A stretch of DNA of 64,000 nucleotides from Aphrophora alni (taxonomy: Eukaryota; Arthropoda; Insecta; Hemiptera; Aphrophoridae), in the NCBI GenBank assembly GCA_963513935.1, contig OY740768.1, forward strand, positions 840,404-904,403. The letters are read 5' to 3'. A model generated the notes under the pieces. It saw only the letters and a list, made by a program, of their open reading frames with translations, searched no databases and was not told the DNA's origin. Numbering within the stretch: position 1 is the stretch's first letter; every line of letters begins with the position of its first letter. Both the position numbers and the translations under genes were made by a program. Shown here piece by piece: positions 30,038 to 46,014 of the stretch.

Positions 30038-33000
30038 ATGATACGAAATTTTACATGAGGAAAGAAGAAAGTTCAAATTTTACTGTGGTGTTTTCAATTC
30101 GAAAATATCTCTTATAGTTTCTGAGTAATTGATTCGAGAAAACAGCCAATTTTCAAACTTTGCAAAATGGTAAGGTACCCCCCTTGCAGTTTTTTAAGGC
30201 GAAAAATCGAGTTTTTGATTTTTGATTATTTTTATAGCTTACTAGAAGCAGAATTAAATTTGGAGTCGAGTGGTGCTATTGAAATTTCAAAATTTTTAAT
30301 ATTTTTTTCATTTTTATCTAATTTTTGTAAAAATTTCAACATTTAACAATACCAATAATATGCACATCAATAGATGCAGAATTTAATAGAGAGTAAACCA
30401 TTAAAAAATGACTTTGAAATCTCAAAGGGTTTACGAGTAATTGCAGTTCAAAGTTTTTTCAAAAAAGATCAAAATTTTTTTAAACCAACGATATGGGTAT
30501 CAAAAGATGCAGAATTGAAAGGAGAATAAACCCTGAAAAAATCACTTTGACAACTCAAATGGTTTAAGAGTTATTGCAATTTATATGTCAATAAAAATAG
30601 CTGATTTTAACATTTCACGTTTCGCCACTTGCAATACCTTTTTAAAACGCCTGTAGCTCCCTAACTATACATCGTAATGATACGAAATTTTACATGAGGA
30701 AAGAAGAAAGTTCAAATTTTACTGTGGTGTTTTCAATTCGAAAATATCTCTTATAGTTTCTGAGTAATTGATTCGAGAAAACAGCCAATTTTCAAACTTT
30801 GCAAAATGGTAAGGTACCCCCCTTGCAGTTTTTTAAGGCGAAAAATCGAGTTTTTGATTTTTGATTATTTTTATAGCTTACTAGAAGCAGAATTAAATTT
30901 GGAGTCGAGTGGTGCTATTGAAATTTCAAAATTTTTAATATTTTTTTCATTTTTATCTAATTTTTGTAAAAATTTCAACATTTAACAATACCAATAATAT
31001 GCACATCAATAGATGCAGAATTTAATAGAGAGTAAACCATTAAAAAATGACTTTGAAATCTCAAAGGGTTTACGAGTAATTGCAGTTCAAAGTTTTTTCA
31101 AAAAAGATCAAAAATTTTTTAAACCAACGATATGGGTATCAAAAGATGCAGAATTGAAAGGAGAATAAACCCTGAAAAAATCACTTTGACAACTCAAATG
31201 GTTTAAGAGTTATTGCAATTTATATGTCAATAAAAATAGCTGATTTTAACATTTCACGTTTCGCCACTTGCAATACCTTTTTAAAACGCCTGTAGCTCCC
31301 TAACTATACATCGTAATGATACGAAATTTTACATGAGGAAAGAAGAAAGTTCAAATTTTACTGTGGTGTTTTCAATTCGAAAATATCTCTTATAGTTTCT
31401 GAGTAATTGATTCGAGAAAACAGCCAATTTTCAAACTTTGCAAAATGGTAAGGTACCCCCCTTGCAGTTTTTTAAGGCGAAAAATCGAGTTTTTGATTTT
31501 TGATTATTTTTATAGCTTACTAGAAGCAGAATTAAATTTGGAGTCGAGTGGTGCTATTGAAATTTCAAAATTTTTAATATTTTTTTCATTTTTATCTAAT
31601 TTTTGTAAAAATTTCAACATTTAACAATACCAATAATATGCACATCAATAGATGCAGAATTTAATAGAGAGTAAACCATTAAAAAATGACTTTGAAATCT
31701 CAAAGGGTTTACGAGTAATTGCAGTTCAAAGTTTTTTCAAAAAAGATCAAAATTTTTTTAAACCAACGATATGGGTATCAAAAGATGCAGAATTGAAAGG
31801 AGAATAAACCCTGAAAAAATCACTTTGACAACTCAAATGGTTTAAGAGTTATTGCAATTTATATGTCAATAAAAATAGCTGATTTTAACATTTCACGTTT
31901 CGCCACTTGCAATACCTTTTTAAAACGCCTGTAGCTCCCTAACTATACATCGTAATGATACGAAATTTTACATGAGGAAAGAAGAAAGTTCAAATTTTAC
32001 TGTGGTGTTTTCAATTCGAAAATATCTCTTATAGTTTCTGAGTAATTGATTCGAGAAAACAGCCAATTTTCAAACTTTGCAAAATGGTAAGGTACCCCCC
32101 TTGCAGTTTTTTAAGGCGAAAAATCGAGTTTTTGATTTTTGATTATTTTTATAGCTTACTAGAAGCAGAATTAAATTTGGAGTCGAGTGGTGCTATTGAA
32201 ATTTCAAAATTTTTAATATTTTTTTCATTTTTATCTAATTTTTGTAAAAATTTCAACATTTAACAATACCAATAATATGCACATCAATAGATGCAGAATT
32301 TAATAGAGAGTAAACCATTAAAAAATGACTTTGAAATCTCAAAGGGTTTACGAGTAATTGCAGTTCAAAGTTTTTTCAAAAAAGATCAAAATTTTTTTAA
32401 ACCAACGATATGGGTATCAAAAGATGCAGAATTGAAAGGAGAATAAACCCTGAAAAAATCACTTTGACAACTCAAATGGTTTAAGAGTTATTGCAATTTA
32501 TATGTCAATAAAAATAGCTGATTTTAACATTTCACGTTTCGCCACTTGCAATACCTTTTTAAAACGCCTGTAGCTCCCTAACTATACATCGTAATGATAC
32601 GAAATTTTACATGAGGAAAGAAGAAAGTTCAAATTTTACTGTGGTGTTTTCAATTCGAAAATATCTCTTATAGTTTCTGAGTAATTGATTCGAGAAAACA
32701 GCCAATTTTCAAACTTTGCAAAATGGTAAGGTACCCCCCCTTGCAGTTTTTTAAGGCGAAAAATCGAGTTTTTGATTTTTGATTATTTTTATAGCTTACT
32801 AGAAGCAGAATTAAATTTGGAGTCGAGTGGTGCTATTGAAATTTCAAAATTTTTAATATTTTTTTCATTTTTATCTAATTTTTGTAAAAATTTCAACATT
32901 TAACAATACCAATAATATGCACATCAATAGATGCAGAATTTAATAGAGAGTAAACCATTAAAAAATGACTTTGAAATCTCAAAGGGTTTACGAGTAATTG

Positions 33001-36000
33001 CAGTTCAAAGTTTTTTCAAAAAAGATCAAAATTTTTTTAAACCAACGATATGGGTATCAAAAGATGCAGAATTGAAAGGAGAATAAACCCTGAAAAAATC
33101 ACTTTGACAACTCAAATGGTTTAAGAGTTATTGCAATTTATATGTCAATAAAAATAGCTGATTTTAACATTTCACGTTTCGCCACTTGCAATACCTTTTT
33201 TAAACGCCTGTAGCTCCCTAACTATACATCGTAATGATACGAAATTTTACATGAGGAAAGAAGAAAGTTCAAATTTTACTGTGGTGTTTTCAATTCGAAA
33301 ATATCTCTTATAGTTTCTGAGTAATTGATTCGAGAAAACAGCCAATTTTCAAACTTTGCAAAATGGTAAGGTACCCCCCTTGCAGTTTTTTAAGGCGAAA
33401 AATCGAGTTTTTGATTTTTGATTATTTTTATAGCTTACTAGAAGCAGAATTAAATTTGGAGTCGAATGGTGCTATTGAAATTTCAAAATTTTTAATATTT
33501 TTTTCATTTTTATCTAATTTTTGTAAAAATTTCAACATTTAACAATACCAATAATATGCACATCAATAGATGCAGAATTTAATAGAGAGTAAACCATTAA
33601 AAAATGACTTTGAAATCTCAAAGGGTTTACGAGTAATTGCAGTTCAAAGTTTTTTCAAAAAAGATCAAAAATTTTTTAAACCAACGATATGGGTATCAAA
33701 AGATGCAGAATTGAAAGGAGAATAAACCCTGAAAAAATCACTTTGACAACTCAAATGGTTTAAGAGTTATTGCAATTTATATGTCAATAAAAATAGCTGA
33801 TTTTAACATTTCACGTTTCGCCACTTGCAATACCTTTTTAAAACGCCTGTAGCTCCCTAACTATACATCGTAATGATACGAAATTTTACATGAGGAAAGA
33901 AGAAAGTTCAAATTTTACTGTGGTGTTTTCAATTCGAAAATATCTCTTATAGTTTCTGAGTAATTGATTCGAGAAAACAGCCAATTTTCAAACTTTGCAA
34001 AATGGTAAGGTACCCCCCTTGCAGTTTTTTAAGGCGAAAAATCGAGTTTTTGATTTTTGATTATTTTTATAGCTTACTAGAAGCAGAATTAAATTTGGAG
34101 TCGAGTGGTGCTATTGAAATTTCAAAATTTTTAATATTTTTTTCATTTTTATCTAATTTTTGTAAAAATTTCAACATTTAACAATACCAATAATATGCAC
34201 ATCAATAGATGCAGAATTTAATAGAGAGTAAACCATTAAAAAATGACTTTGAAATCTCAAAGGGTTTACGAGTAATTGCAGTTCAAAGTTTTTTCAAAAA
34301 AGATCAAAATTTTTTTAAACCAACGATATGGGTATCAAAAGATGCAGAATTGAAAGGAGAATAAACCCTGAAAAAATCACTTTGACAACTCAAATGGTTT
34401 AAGAGTTATTGCAATTTATATGTCAATAAAAATAGCTGATTTTAACATTTCACGTTTCGCCACTTGCAATACCTTTTTAAAACGCCTGTAGCTCCCTAAC
34501 TATACATCGTAATGATACGAAATTTTACATGAGGAAAGAAGAAAGTTCAAATTTTACTGTGGTGTTTTCAATTCGAAAATATCTCTTATAGTTTCTGAGT
34601 AATTGATTCGAGAAAACAGCCAATTTTCAAACTTTGCAAAATGGTAAGGTACCCCCCTTGCAGTTTTTTAAGGCGAAAAATCGAGTTTTTGATTTTTGAT
34701 TATTTTTATAGCTTACTAGAAGCAGAATTAAATTTGGAGTCGAGTGGTGCTATTGAAATTTCAAAATTTTTAATATTTTTTTCATTTTTATCTAATTTTT
34801 GTAAAAATTTCAACATTTAACAATACCAATAATATGCACATCAATAGATGCAGAATTAATAGAGAGTAAACCATTAAAAAATGACTTTGAAATCTCAAAG
34901 GGTTTACGAGTAATTGCAGTTCAAAGTTTTTTCAAAAAAGATCAAAATTTTTTTAAACCAACGATATGGGTATCAAAAGATGCAGAATTGAAAGGAGAAT
35001 AAACCCTGAAAAAATCACTTTGACAACTCAAATGGTTTAAGAGTTATTGCAATTTATATGTCAATAAAAATAGCTGATTTTAACATTTCACGTTTCGCCA
35101 CTTGCAATACCTTTTTAAAACGCCTGTAGCTCCCTAACTATACATCGTAATGATACGAAATTTTACATGAGGAAAGAAGAAAGTTCAAATTTTACTGTGG
35201 TGTTTTCAATTCGAAAATATCTCTTATAGTTTCTGAGTAATTGATTCGAGAAAACAGCCAATTTTCAAACTTTGCAAAATGGTAAGGTACCCCCCTTGCA
35301 GTTTTTTAAGGCAAAAAATCGAGTTTTTGATTTTTGATTATTTTTATAGCTTACTAGAAGCAGAATTAAATTTGGAGTCGAGTGGTGCTATTGAAATTTC
35401 AAAATTTTTAATATTTTTTTCATTTTTATCTAATTTTTGTAAAAATTTCAACATTTAACAATACCAATAATATGCACATCAATAGATGCAGAATTTAATA
35501 GAGAGTAAACCATTAAAAAATGACTTTGAAATCTCAAAGGGTTTACGAGTAATTGCAGTTCAAAGTTTTTTCAAAAAAGATCAAAAATTTTTTAAACCAA
35601 CGATATGGGTATCAAAAGATGCAGAATTGAAAGGAGAATAAACCCTGAAAAAATCACTTTGACAACTCAAATGGTTTAAGAGTTATTGCAATTTATATGT
35701 CAATAAAAATAGCTGATTTTAACATTTCACGTTTCGCCACTTGCAATACCTTTTTAAAACGCCTGTAGCTCCCTAACTATACATCGTAATGATACGAAAT
35801 TTTACATGAGGAAAGAAGAAAGTTCAAATTTTACTGTGGTGTTTTCAATTCGAAAATATCTCTTATAGTTTCTGAGTAATTGATTCGAGAAAACAGCCAA
35901 TTTTCAAACTTTGCAAAATGGTAAGGTACCCCCCTTGCAGTTTTTTAAGGCGAAAAATCGAGTTTTTGATTTTTGATTATTTTTATAGCTTACTAGAAGC

Positions 36001-37705
36001 AGAATTAAATTTGGAGTCGAGTGGTGCTATTGAAATTTCAAAATTTTTAATATTTTTTTCATTTTTATCTAATTTTTGTAAAAATTTCAACATTTAACAA
36101 TACCAATAATATGCACATCAATAGATGCAGAATTTAATAGAGAGTAAACCATTAAAAAATGACTTTGAAATCTCAAAGGGTTTACGAGTAATTGCAGTTC
36201 AAAGTTTTTTCAAAAAAGATCAAAATTTTTTTAAACCAACGATATGGGTATCAAAAGATGCAGAATTGAAAGGAGAATAAACCCTGAAAAAATCACTTTG
36301 ACAACTCAAATGGTTTAAGAGTTATTGCAATTTATATGTCAATAAAAATAGCTGATTTTAACATTTCACGTTTCGCCACTTGCAATACCTTTTTAAAACG
36401 CCTGTAGCTCCCTAACTATACATCGTAATGATACGAAATTTTACATGAGGAAAGAAGAAAGTTCAAATTTTACTGTGGTGTTTTCAATTCGAAAATATCT
36501 CTTATAGTTTCTGAGTAATTGATTCGAGAAAACAGCCAATTTTCAAACTTTGCAAAATGGTAAGGTACCCCCCTTGCAGTTTTTTAAGGCGAAAAATCGA
36601 GTTTTTGATTTTTGATTATTTTTATAGCTTACTAGAAGCAGAATTAAATTTGGAGTCGAGTGGTGCTATTGAAATTTCAAAATTTTTAATATTTTTTTCA
36701 TTTTTATCTAATTTTTGTAAAAATTTCAACATTTAACAATACCAATAATATGCACATCAATAGATGCAGAATTTAATAGAGAGTAAACCATTAAAAAATG
36801 ACTTTGAAATCTCAAAGGGTTTACGAGTAATTGCAGTTCAAAGTTTTTTCAAAAAAGATCAAAATTTTTTTAAACCAACGATATGGGTATCAAAAGATGC
36901 AGAATTGAAAGGAGAATAAACCCTGAAAAAATCACTTTGACAACTCAAATGGTTTAAGAGTTATTGCAATTTATATGTCAATAAAAATAGCTGATTTTAA
37001 CATTTCACGTTTCGCCACTTGCAATACCTTTTTAAAACGCCTGTAGCTCCCTAACTATACATCGTAATGATACGAAATTTTACATGAGGAAAGAAGAAAG
37101 TTCAAATTTTACTGTGGTGTTTTCAATTCGAAAATATCTCTTATAGTTTCTGAGTAATTGATTCGAGAAAACAGCCAATTTTCAAACTTTGCAAAATGGT
37201 AAGGTACCCCCCTTGCCGTTTTTTAAGGCGAAAAATCGAGTTTTTGATTTTTGATTATTTTTATAGCTTACTAGAAGCAGAATTAAATTTGGAGTCGAGT
37301 GGTGCTATTGAAATTTCAAAATTTTTAATATTTTTTTCATTTTTATCTAATTTTTGTAAAAATTTCAACATTTAACAATACCAATAATATGCACATCAAT
37401 AGATGCAGAATTTAATAGAGAGTAAACCATTAAAAAATGACTTTGAAATCTCAAAGGGTTTACGAGTAATTGCAGTTCAAAGTTTTTTCAAAAAAGATCA
37501 AAATTTTTTTAAACCAACGATATGGGTATCAAAAGATGCAGAATTGAAAGGAGAATAAACCCTGAAAAAATCACTTTGACAACTCAAATGGTTTAAGAGT
37601 TATTGCAATTTATATGTCAATAAAAATAGCTGATTTTAACATTTCACGTTTCGCCACTTGCAATACCTTTTTAAAACGCCTGTAGCTCCCTAACTATACA
37701 TCGTA

Positions 37706-40700
37706 ATGATACGAAATTTTACATGAGGAAAGAAGAAAGTTCAAATTTTACTGTGGTGTTTTCAAATCGAAAATATCTCTTATAGTTTCTGAGTAATTGA
37801 TTCGAGAAAACAGCCAATTTTCAAACTTTGCAAAATGGTAAGGTACCCCCCTTGCCGTTTTTTAAGGCGAAAAATCGAGTTTTTGATTTTTGATTATTTT
37901 TATAGCTTACTAGAAGCAGAATTAAATTTGGAGTCGAGTGGTGCTATTGAAATTTCAAAATTTTTAATATTTTTTTCATTTTTATCTAATTTTTGTAAAA
38001 ATTTCAACATTTAACAATACCAATAATATGCACATCAATAGATGCAGAATTTAATAGAGAGTAAACCATTAAAAAATGACTTTGAAATCTCAAAGGGTTT
38101 ACGAGTAATTGCAGTTCAAAGTTTTTTCAAAAAAGATCAAAATTTTTTTAAACCAACGATATGGGTATCAAAAGATGCAGAATTGAAAGGAGAATAAACC
38201 CTGAAAAAATCACTTTGACAACTCAAATGGTTTAAGAGTTATTGCAATTTATATGTCAATAAAAATAGCTGATTTTAACATTTCACGTTTCGCCACTTGC
38301 AATACCTTTTTAAAACGCCTGTAGCTCCCTAACTATACATCGTAATGATACGAAATTTTACATGAGGAAAGAAGAAAGTTCAAATTTTACTGTGGTGTTT
38401 TCAATTCGAAAATATCTCTTATAGTTTCTGAGTAATTGATTCGAGAAAACAGCCAATTTTCAAACTTTGCAAAATGGTAAGGTACCCCCCTTGCAGTTTT
38501 TTAAGGCGAAAAATCGAGTTTTTGATTTTTGATTATTTTTATAGCTTACTAGAAGCAGAATTAAATTTGGAGTCGAATGGTGCTATTGAAATTTCAAAAT
38601 TTTTAATATTTTTTTCATTTTTATCTAATTTTTGTAAAAATTTCAACATTTAACAATACCAATAATATGCACATCAATAGATGCAGAATTTAATAGAGAG
38701 TAAACCATTAAAAAATGACTTTGAAATCTCAAAGGGTTTACGAGTAATTGCAGTTCAAAGTTTTTTCAAAAAAGATCAAAATTTTTTTAAACCAACGATA
38801 TGGGTATCAAAAGATGCAGAATTGAAAGGAGAATAAACCCTGAAAAAATCACTTTGACAACTCAAATGGTTTAAGAGTTATTGCAATTTATATGTCAATA
38901 AAAATAGCTGATTTTAACATTTCACGTTTCGCCACTTGCAATACCTTTTTAAAACGCCTGTAGCTCCCTAACTATACATCGTAATGATACGAAATTTTAC
39001 ATGAGGAAAGAAGAAAGTTCAAATTTTACTGTGGTGTTTTCAATTCGAAAATATCTCTTATAGTTTCTGAGTAATTGATTCGAGAAAACAGCCAATTTTC
39101 AAACTTTGCAAAATGGTAAGGTACCCCCCTTGCAGTTTTTTAAGGCGAAAAATCGAGTTTTTGATTTTTGATTATTTTTATAGCTTACTAGAAGCAGAAT
39201 TAAATTTGGAGTCGAGTGGTGCTATTGAAATTTCAAAATTTTTAATATTTTTTTCATTTTTATCTAATTTTTGTAAAAATTTCAACATTTAACAATACCA
39301 ATAATATGCACATCAATAGATGCAGAATTTAATAGAGAGTAAACCATTAAAAAATGACTTTGAAATCTCAAAGGGTTTACGAGTAATTGCAGTTCAAAGT
39401 TTTTTCAAAAAAGATCAAAATTTTTTTAAACCAACGATATGGGTATCAAAAGATGCAGAATTGAAAGGAGAATAAACCCTGAAAAAATCACTTTGACAAC
39501 TCAAATGGTTTAAGAGTTATTGCAATTTATATGTCAATAAAAATAGCTGATTTTAACATTTCACGTTTCGCCACTTGCAATACCTTTTTAAAACGCCTGT
39601 AGCTCCCTAACTATACATCGTAATGATACGAAATTTTACATGAGGAAAGAAGAAAGTTCAAATTTTACTGTGGTGTTTTCAATTCGAAAATATCTCTTAT
39701 AGTTTCTGAGTAATTGATTCGAGAAAACAGCCAATTTTCAAACTTTGCAAAATGGTAAGGTACCCCCCCTTGCAGTTTTTTAAGGCGAAAAATCGAGTTT
39801 TTGATTTTTGATTATTTTTATAGCTTACTAGAAGCAGAATTAAATTTGGAGTCGAGTGGTGCTATTGAAATTTCAAAATTTTTAATATTTTTTTCATTTT
39901 TATCTAATTTTTGTAAAAATTTCAACATTTAACAATACCAATAATATGCACATCAATAGATGCAGAATTTAATAGAGAGTAAACCATTAAAAAATGACTT
40001 TGAAATCTCAAAGGGTTTACGAGTAATTGCAGTTCAAAGTTTTTTCAAAAAAGATCAAAATTTTTTTAAACCAACGATATGGGTATCAAAAGATGCAGAA
40101 TTGAAAGGAGAATAAACCCTGAAAAAATCACTTTGACAACTCAAATGGTTTAAGAGTTATTGCAATTTATATGTCAATAAAAATAGCTGATTTTAACATT
40201 TCACGTTTCGCCACTTGCAATACCTTTTTAAAACGCCTGTAGCTCCCTAACTATACATCGTAATGATACGAAATTTTACATGAGGAAAGAAGAAAGTTCA
40301 AATTTTACTGTGGTGTTTTCAATTCGAAAATATCTCTTATAGTTTCTGAGTAATTGATTCGAGAAAACAGCCAATTTTCAAACTTTGCAAAATGGTAAGG
40401 TACCCCCCTTGCCGTTTTTTAAGGCGAAAAATCGAGTTTTTGATTTTTGATTATTTTTATAGCTTACTAGAAGCAGAATTAAATTTGGAGTCGAGTGGTG
40501 CTATTGAAATTTCAAAATTTTTAATATTTTTTTCATTTTTATCTAATTTTTGTAAAAATTTCAACATTTAACAATACCAATAATATGCACATCAATAGAT
40601 GCAGAATTTAATAGAGAGTAAACCATTAAAAAATGACTTTGAAATCTCAAAGGGTTTACGAGTAATTGCAGTTCAAAGTTTTTTCAAAAAAGATCAAAAT

Positions 40701-42819
40701 TTTTTTAAACCAACGATATGGGTATCAAAAGATGCAGAATTGAAAGGAGAATAAACCCTGAAAAAATCACTTTGACAACTCAAATGGTTTAAGAGTTATT
40801 GCAATTTATATGTCAATAAAAATAGCTGATTTTAACATTTCACGTTTCGCCACTTGCAATACCTTTTTAAAACGCCTGTAGCTCCCTAACTATACATCGT
40901 AATGATACGAAATTTTACATGAGGAAAGAAGAAAGTTCAAATTTTACTGTGGTGTTTTCAATTCGAAAATATCTCTTATAGTTTCTGAGTAATTGATTCG
41001 AGAAAACAGCCAATTTTCAAACTTTGCAAAATGGTAAGGTACCCCCCTTGCAGTTTTTTAAGGCGAAAAATCGAGTTTTTGATTTTTGATTATTTTTATA
41101 GCTTACTAGAAGCAGAATTAAATTTGGAGTCGAATGGTGCTATTGAAATTTCAAAATTTTTAATATTTTTTTCATTTTTATCTAATTTTTGTAAAAATTT
41201 CAACATTTAACAATACCAATAATATGCACATCAATAGATGCAGAATTTAATAGAGAGTAAACCATTAAAAAATGACTTTGAAATCTCAAAGGGTTTACGA
41301 GTAATTGCAGTTCAAAGTTTTTTCAAAAAAGATCAAAATTTTTTTAAACCAACGATATGGGTATCAAAAGATGCAGAATTGAAAGGAGAATAAACCCTGA
41401 AAAAATCACTTTGACAACTCAAATGGTTTAAGAGTTATTGCAATTTATATGTCAATAAAAATAGCTGATTTTAACATTTCACGTTTCGCCACTTGCAATA
41501 CCTTTTTAAAACGCCTGTAGCTCCCTAACTATACATCGTAATGATACGAAATTTTACATGAGGAAAGAAGAAAGTTCAAATTTTACTGTGGTGTTTTCAA
41601 TTCGAAAATATCTCTTATAGTTTCTGAGTAATTGATTCGAGAAAACAGCCAATTTTCAAACTTTGCAAAATGGTAAGGTACCCCCCTTGCAGTTTTTTAA
41701 GGCGAAAAATCGAGTTTTTGATTTTTGATTATTTTTATAGCTTACTAGAAGCAGAATTAAATTTGGAGTCGAGTGGTGCTATTGAAATTTCAAAATTTTT
41801 AATATTTTTTTCATTTTTATCTAATTTTTGTAAAAATTTCAACATTTAACAATACCAATAATATGCACATCAATAGATGCAGAATTTAATAGAGAGTAAA
41901 CCATTAAAAAATGACTTTGAAATCTCAAAGGGTTTACGAGTAATTGCAGTTCAAAGTTTTTTCAAAAAAGATCAAAATTTTTTTAAACCAACGATATGGG
42001 TATCAAAAGATGCAGAATTGAAAGGAGAATAAACCCTGAAAAAATCACTTTGACAACTCAAATGGTTTAAGAGTTATTGCAATTTATATGTCAATAAAAA
42101 TAGCTGATTTTAACATTTCACGTTTCGCCACTTGCAATACCTTTTTAAAACGCCTGTAGCTCCCTAACTATACATCGTAATGATACGAAATTTTACATGA
42201 GGAAAGAAGAAAGTTCAAATTTTACTGTGGTGTTTTCAATTCGAAAATATCTCTTATAGTTTCTGAGTAATTGATTCGAGAAAACAGCCAATTTTCAAAC
42301 TTTGCAAAATGGTAAGGTACCCCCCCTTGCAGTTTTTTAAGGCGAAAAATCGAGTTTTTGATTTTTGATTATTTTTATAGCTTACTAGAAGCAGAATTAA
42401 ATTTGGAGTCGAGTGGTGCTATTGAAATTTCAAAATTTTTAATATTTTTTTCATTTTTATCTAATTTTTGTAAAAATTTCAACATTTAACAATACCAATA
42501 ATATGCACATCAATAGATGCAGAATTTAATAGAGAGTAAACCATTAAAAAATGACTTTGAAATCTCAAAGGGTTTACGAGTAATTGCAGTTCAAAGTTTT
42601 TTCAAAAAAGATCAAAATTTTTTTAAACCAACGATATGGGTATCAAAAGATGCAGAATTGAAAGGAGAATAAACCCTGAAAAAATCACTTTGACAACTCA
42701 AATGGTTTAAGAGTTATTGCAATTTATATGTCAATAAAAATAGCTGATTTTAACATTTCACGTTTCGCCACTTGCAATACCTTTTTAAAACGCCTGTAGC
42801 TCCCTAACTATACATCGTA
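37706..42819. repeat. Tandem duplication of a 4-monomer block (2,557 bp x 2)
   Basis: Copies 60-63 (37,706-40,262) and 64-67 (40,263-42,819) share four markers in order: ttgccg in the first copy, A at site 233 in the second, no marker in the third, and a 7-C tract in the fourth. Both blocks are 2,557 bp. Copy 60 has a private change (ttcaaatcga for ttcaattcga) absent from copy 64, so some divergence followed the duplication. Confidence 0.75.
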
Positions 42820-45800
42820 ATGATACGAAATTTTACATGAGGAAAGAAGAAAGTTCAAATTTTACTGTGGTGTTTTCAATTCGAAAATATCTCTTATAGT
42901 TTCTGAGTAATTGATTCGAGAAAACAGCCAATTTTCAAACTTTGCAAAATGGTAAGGTACCCCCCTTGCAGTTTTTTAAGGCGAAAAATCGAGTTTTTGA
43001 TTTTTGATTATTTTTATAGCTTACTAGAAGCAGAATTAAATTTGGAGTCGAGTGGTGCTATTGAAATTTCAAAATTTTTAATATTTTTTTCATTTTTATC
43101 TAATTTTTGTAAAAATTTCAACATTTAACAATACCAATAATATGCACATCAATAGATGCAGAATTTAATAGAGAGTAAACCATTAAAAAATGACTTTGAA
43201 ATCTCAAAGGGTTTACGAGTAATTGCAGTTCAAAGTTTTTTCAAAAAAGATCAAAATTTTTTTAAACCAACGATATGGGTATCAAAAGATGCAGAATTGA
43301 AAGGAGAATAAACCCTGAAAAAATCACTTTGACAACTCAAATGGTTTAAGAGTTATTGCAATTTATATGTCAATAAAAATAGCTGATTTTAACATTTCAC
43401 GTTTCGCCACTTGCAATACCTTTTTAAAACGCCTGTAGCTCCCTAACTATACATCGTAATGATACGAAATTTTACATGAGGAAAGAAGAAAGTTCAAATT
43501 TTACTGTGGTGTTTTCAATTCGAAAATATCTCTTATAGTTTCTGAGTAATTGATTCGAGAAAACAGCCAATTTTCAAACTTTGCAAAATGGTAAGGTACC
43601 CCCCTTGCCGTTTTTTAAGGCGAAAAATCGAGTTTTTGATTTTTGATTATTTTTATAGCTTACTAGAAGCAGAATTAAATTTGGAGTCGAGTGGTGCTAT
43701 TGAAATTTCAAAATTTTTAATATTTTTTTCATTTTTATCTAATTTTTGTAAAAATTTCAACATTTAACAATACCAATAATATGCACATCAATAGATGCAG
43801 AATTTAATAGAGAGTAAACCATTAAAAAATGACTTTGAAATCTCAAAGGGTTTACGAGTAATTGCAGTTCAAAGTTTTTTCAAAAAAGATCAAAATTTTT
43901 TTAAACCAACGATATGGGTATCAAAAGATGCAGAATTGAAAGGAGAATAAACCCTGAAAAAATCACTTTGACAACTCAAATGGTTTAAGAGTTATTGCAA
44001 TTTATATGTCAATAAAAATAGCTGATTTTAACATTTCACGTTTCGCCACTTGCAATACCTTTTTAAAACGCCTGTAGCTCCCTAACTATACATCGTAATG
44101 ATACGAAATTTTACATGAGGAAAGAAGAAAGTTCAAATTTTACTGTGGTGTTTTCAATTCGAAAATATCTCTTATAGTTTCTGAGTAATTGATTCGAGAA
44201 AACAGCCAATTTTCAAACTTTGCAAAATGGTAAGGTACCCCCCTTGCCGTTTTTTAAGGCGAAAAATCGAGTTTTTGATTTTTGATTATTTTTATAGCTT
44301 ACTAGAAGCAGAATTAAATTTGGAGTCGAGTGGTGCTATTGAAATTTCAAAATTTTTAATATTTTTTTCATTTTTATCTAATTTTTGTAAAAATTTCAAC
44401 ATTTAACAATACCAATAATATGCACATCAATAGATGCAGAATTTAATAGAGAGTAAACCATTAAAAAATGACTTTGAAATCTCAAAGGGTTTACGAGTAA
44501 TTGCAGTTCAAAGTTTTTTCAAAAAAGATCAAAATTTTTTTAAACCAACGATATGGGTATCAAAAGATGCAGAATTGAAAGGAGAATAAACCCTGAAAAA
44601 ATCACTTTGACAACTCAAATGGTTTAAGAGTTATTGCAATTTATATGTCAATAAAAATAGCTGATTTTAACATTTCACGTTTCGCCACTTGCAATACCTT
44701 TTTAAAACGCCTGTAGCTCCCTAACTATACATCGTAATGATACGAAATTTTACATGAGGAAAGAAGAAAGTTCAAATTTTACTGTGGTGTTTTCAATTCG
44801 AAAATATCTCTTATAGTTTCTGAGTAATTGATTCGAGAAAACAGCCAATTTTCAAACTTTGCAAAATGGTAAGGTACCCCCCTTGCAGTTTTTTAAGGCG
44901 AAAAATCGAGTTTTTGATTTTTGATTATTTTTATAGCTTACTAGAAGCAGAATTAAATTTGGAGTCGAGTGGTGCTATTGAAATTTCAAAATTTTTAATA
45001 TTTTTTTCATTTTTATCTAATTTTTGTAAAAATTTCAACATTTAACAATACCAATAATATGCACATCAATAGATGCAGAATTTAATAGAGAGTAAACCAT
45101 TAAAAAATGACTTTGAAATCTCAAAGGGTTTACGAGTAATTGCAGTTCAAAGTTTTTTCAAAAAAGATCAAAATTTTTTTAAACCAACGATATGGGTATC
45201 AAAAGATGCAGAATTGAAAGGAGAATAAACCCTGAAAAAATCACTTTGACAACTCAAATGGTTTAAGAGTTATTGCAATTTATATGTCAATAAAAATAGC
45301 TGATTTTAACATTTCACGTTTCGCCACTTGCAATACCTTTTTAAAACGCCTGTAGCTCCCTAACTATACATCGTAATGATACGAAATTTTACATGAGGAA
45401 AGAAGAAAGTTCAAATTTTACTGTGGTGTTTTCAATTCGAAAATATCTCTTATAGTTTCTGAGTAATTGATTCGAGAAAACAGCCAATTTTCAAACTTTG
45501 CAAAATGGTAAGGTACCCCCCTTGCAGTTTTTTAAGGCGAAAAATCGAGTTTTTGATTTTTGATTATTTTTATAGCTTACTAGAAGCAGAATTAAATTTG
45601 GAGTCGAATGGTGCTATTGAAATTTCAAAATTTTTAATATTTTTTTCATTTTTATCTAATTTTTGTAAAAATTTCAACATTTAACAATACCAATAATATG
45701 CACATCAATAGATGCAGAATTTAATAGAGAGTAAACCATTAAAAAATGACTTTGAAATCTCAAAGGGTTTACGAGTAATTGCAGTTCAAAGTTTTTTCAA

Positions 45801-46014
45801 AAAAGATCAAAATTTTTTTAAACCAACGATATGGGTATCAAAAGATGCAGAATTGAAAGGAGAATAAACCCTGAAAAAATCACTTTGACAACTCAAATGG
45901 TTTAAGAGTTATTGCAATTTATATGTCAATAAAAATAGCTGATTTTAACATTTCACGTTTCGCCACTTGCAATACCTTTTTAAAACGCCTGTAGCTCCCT
46001 AACTATACATCGTA

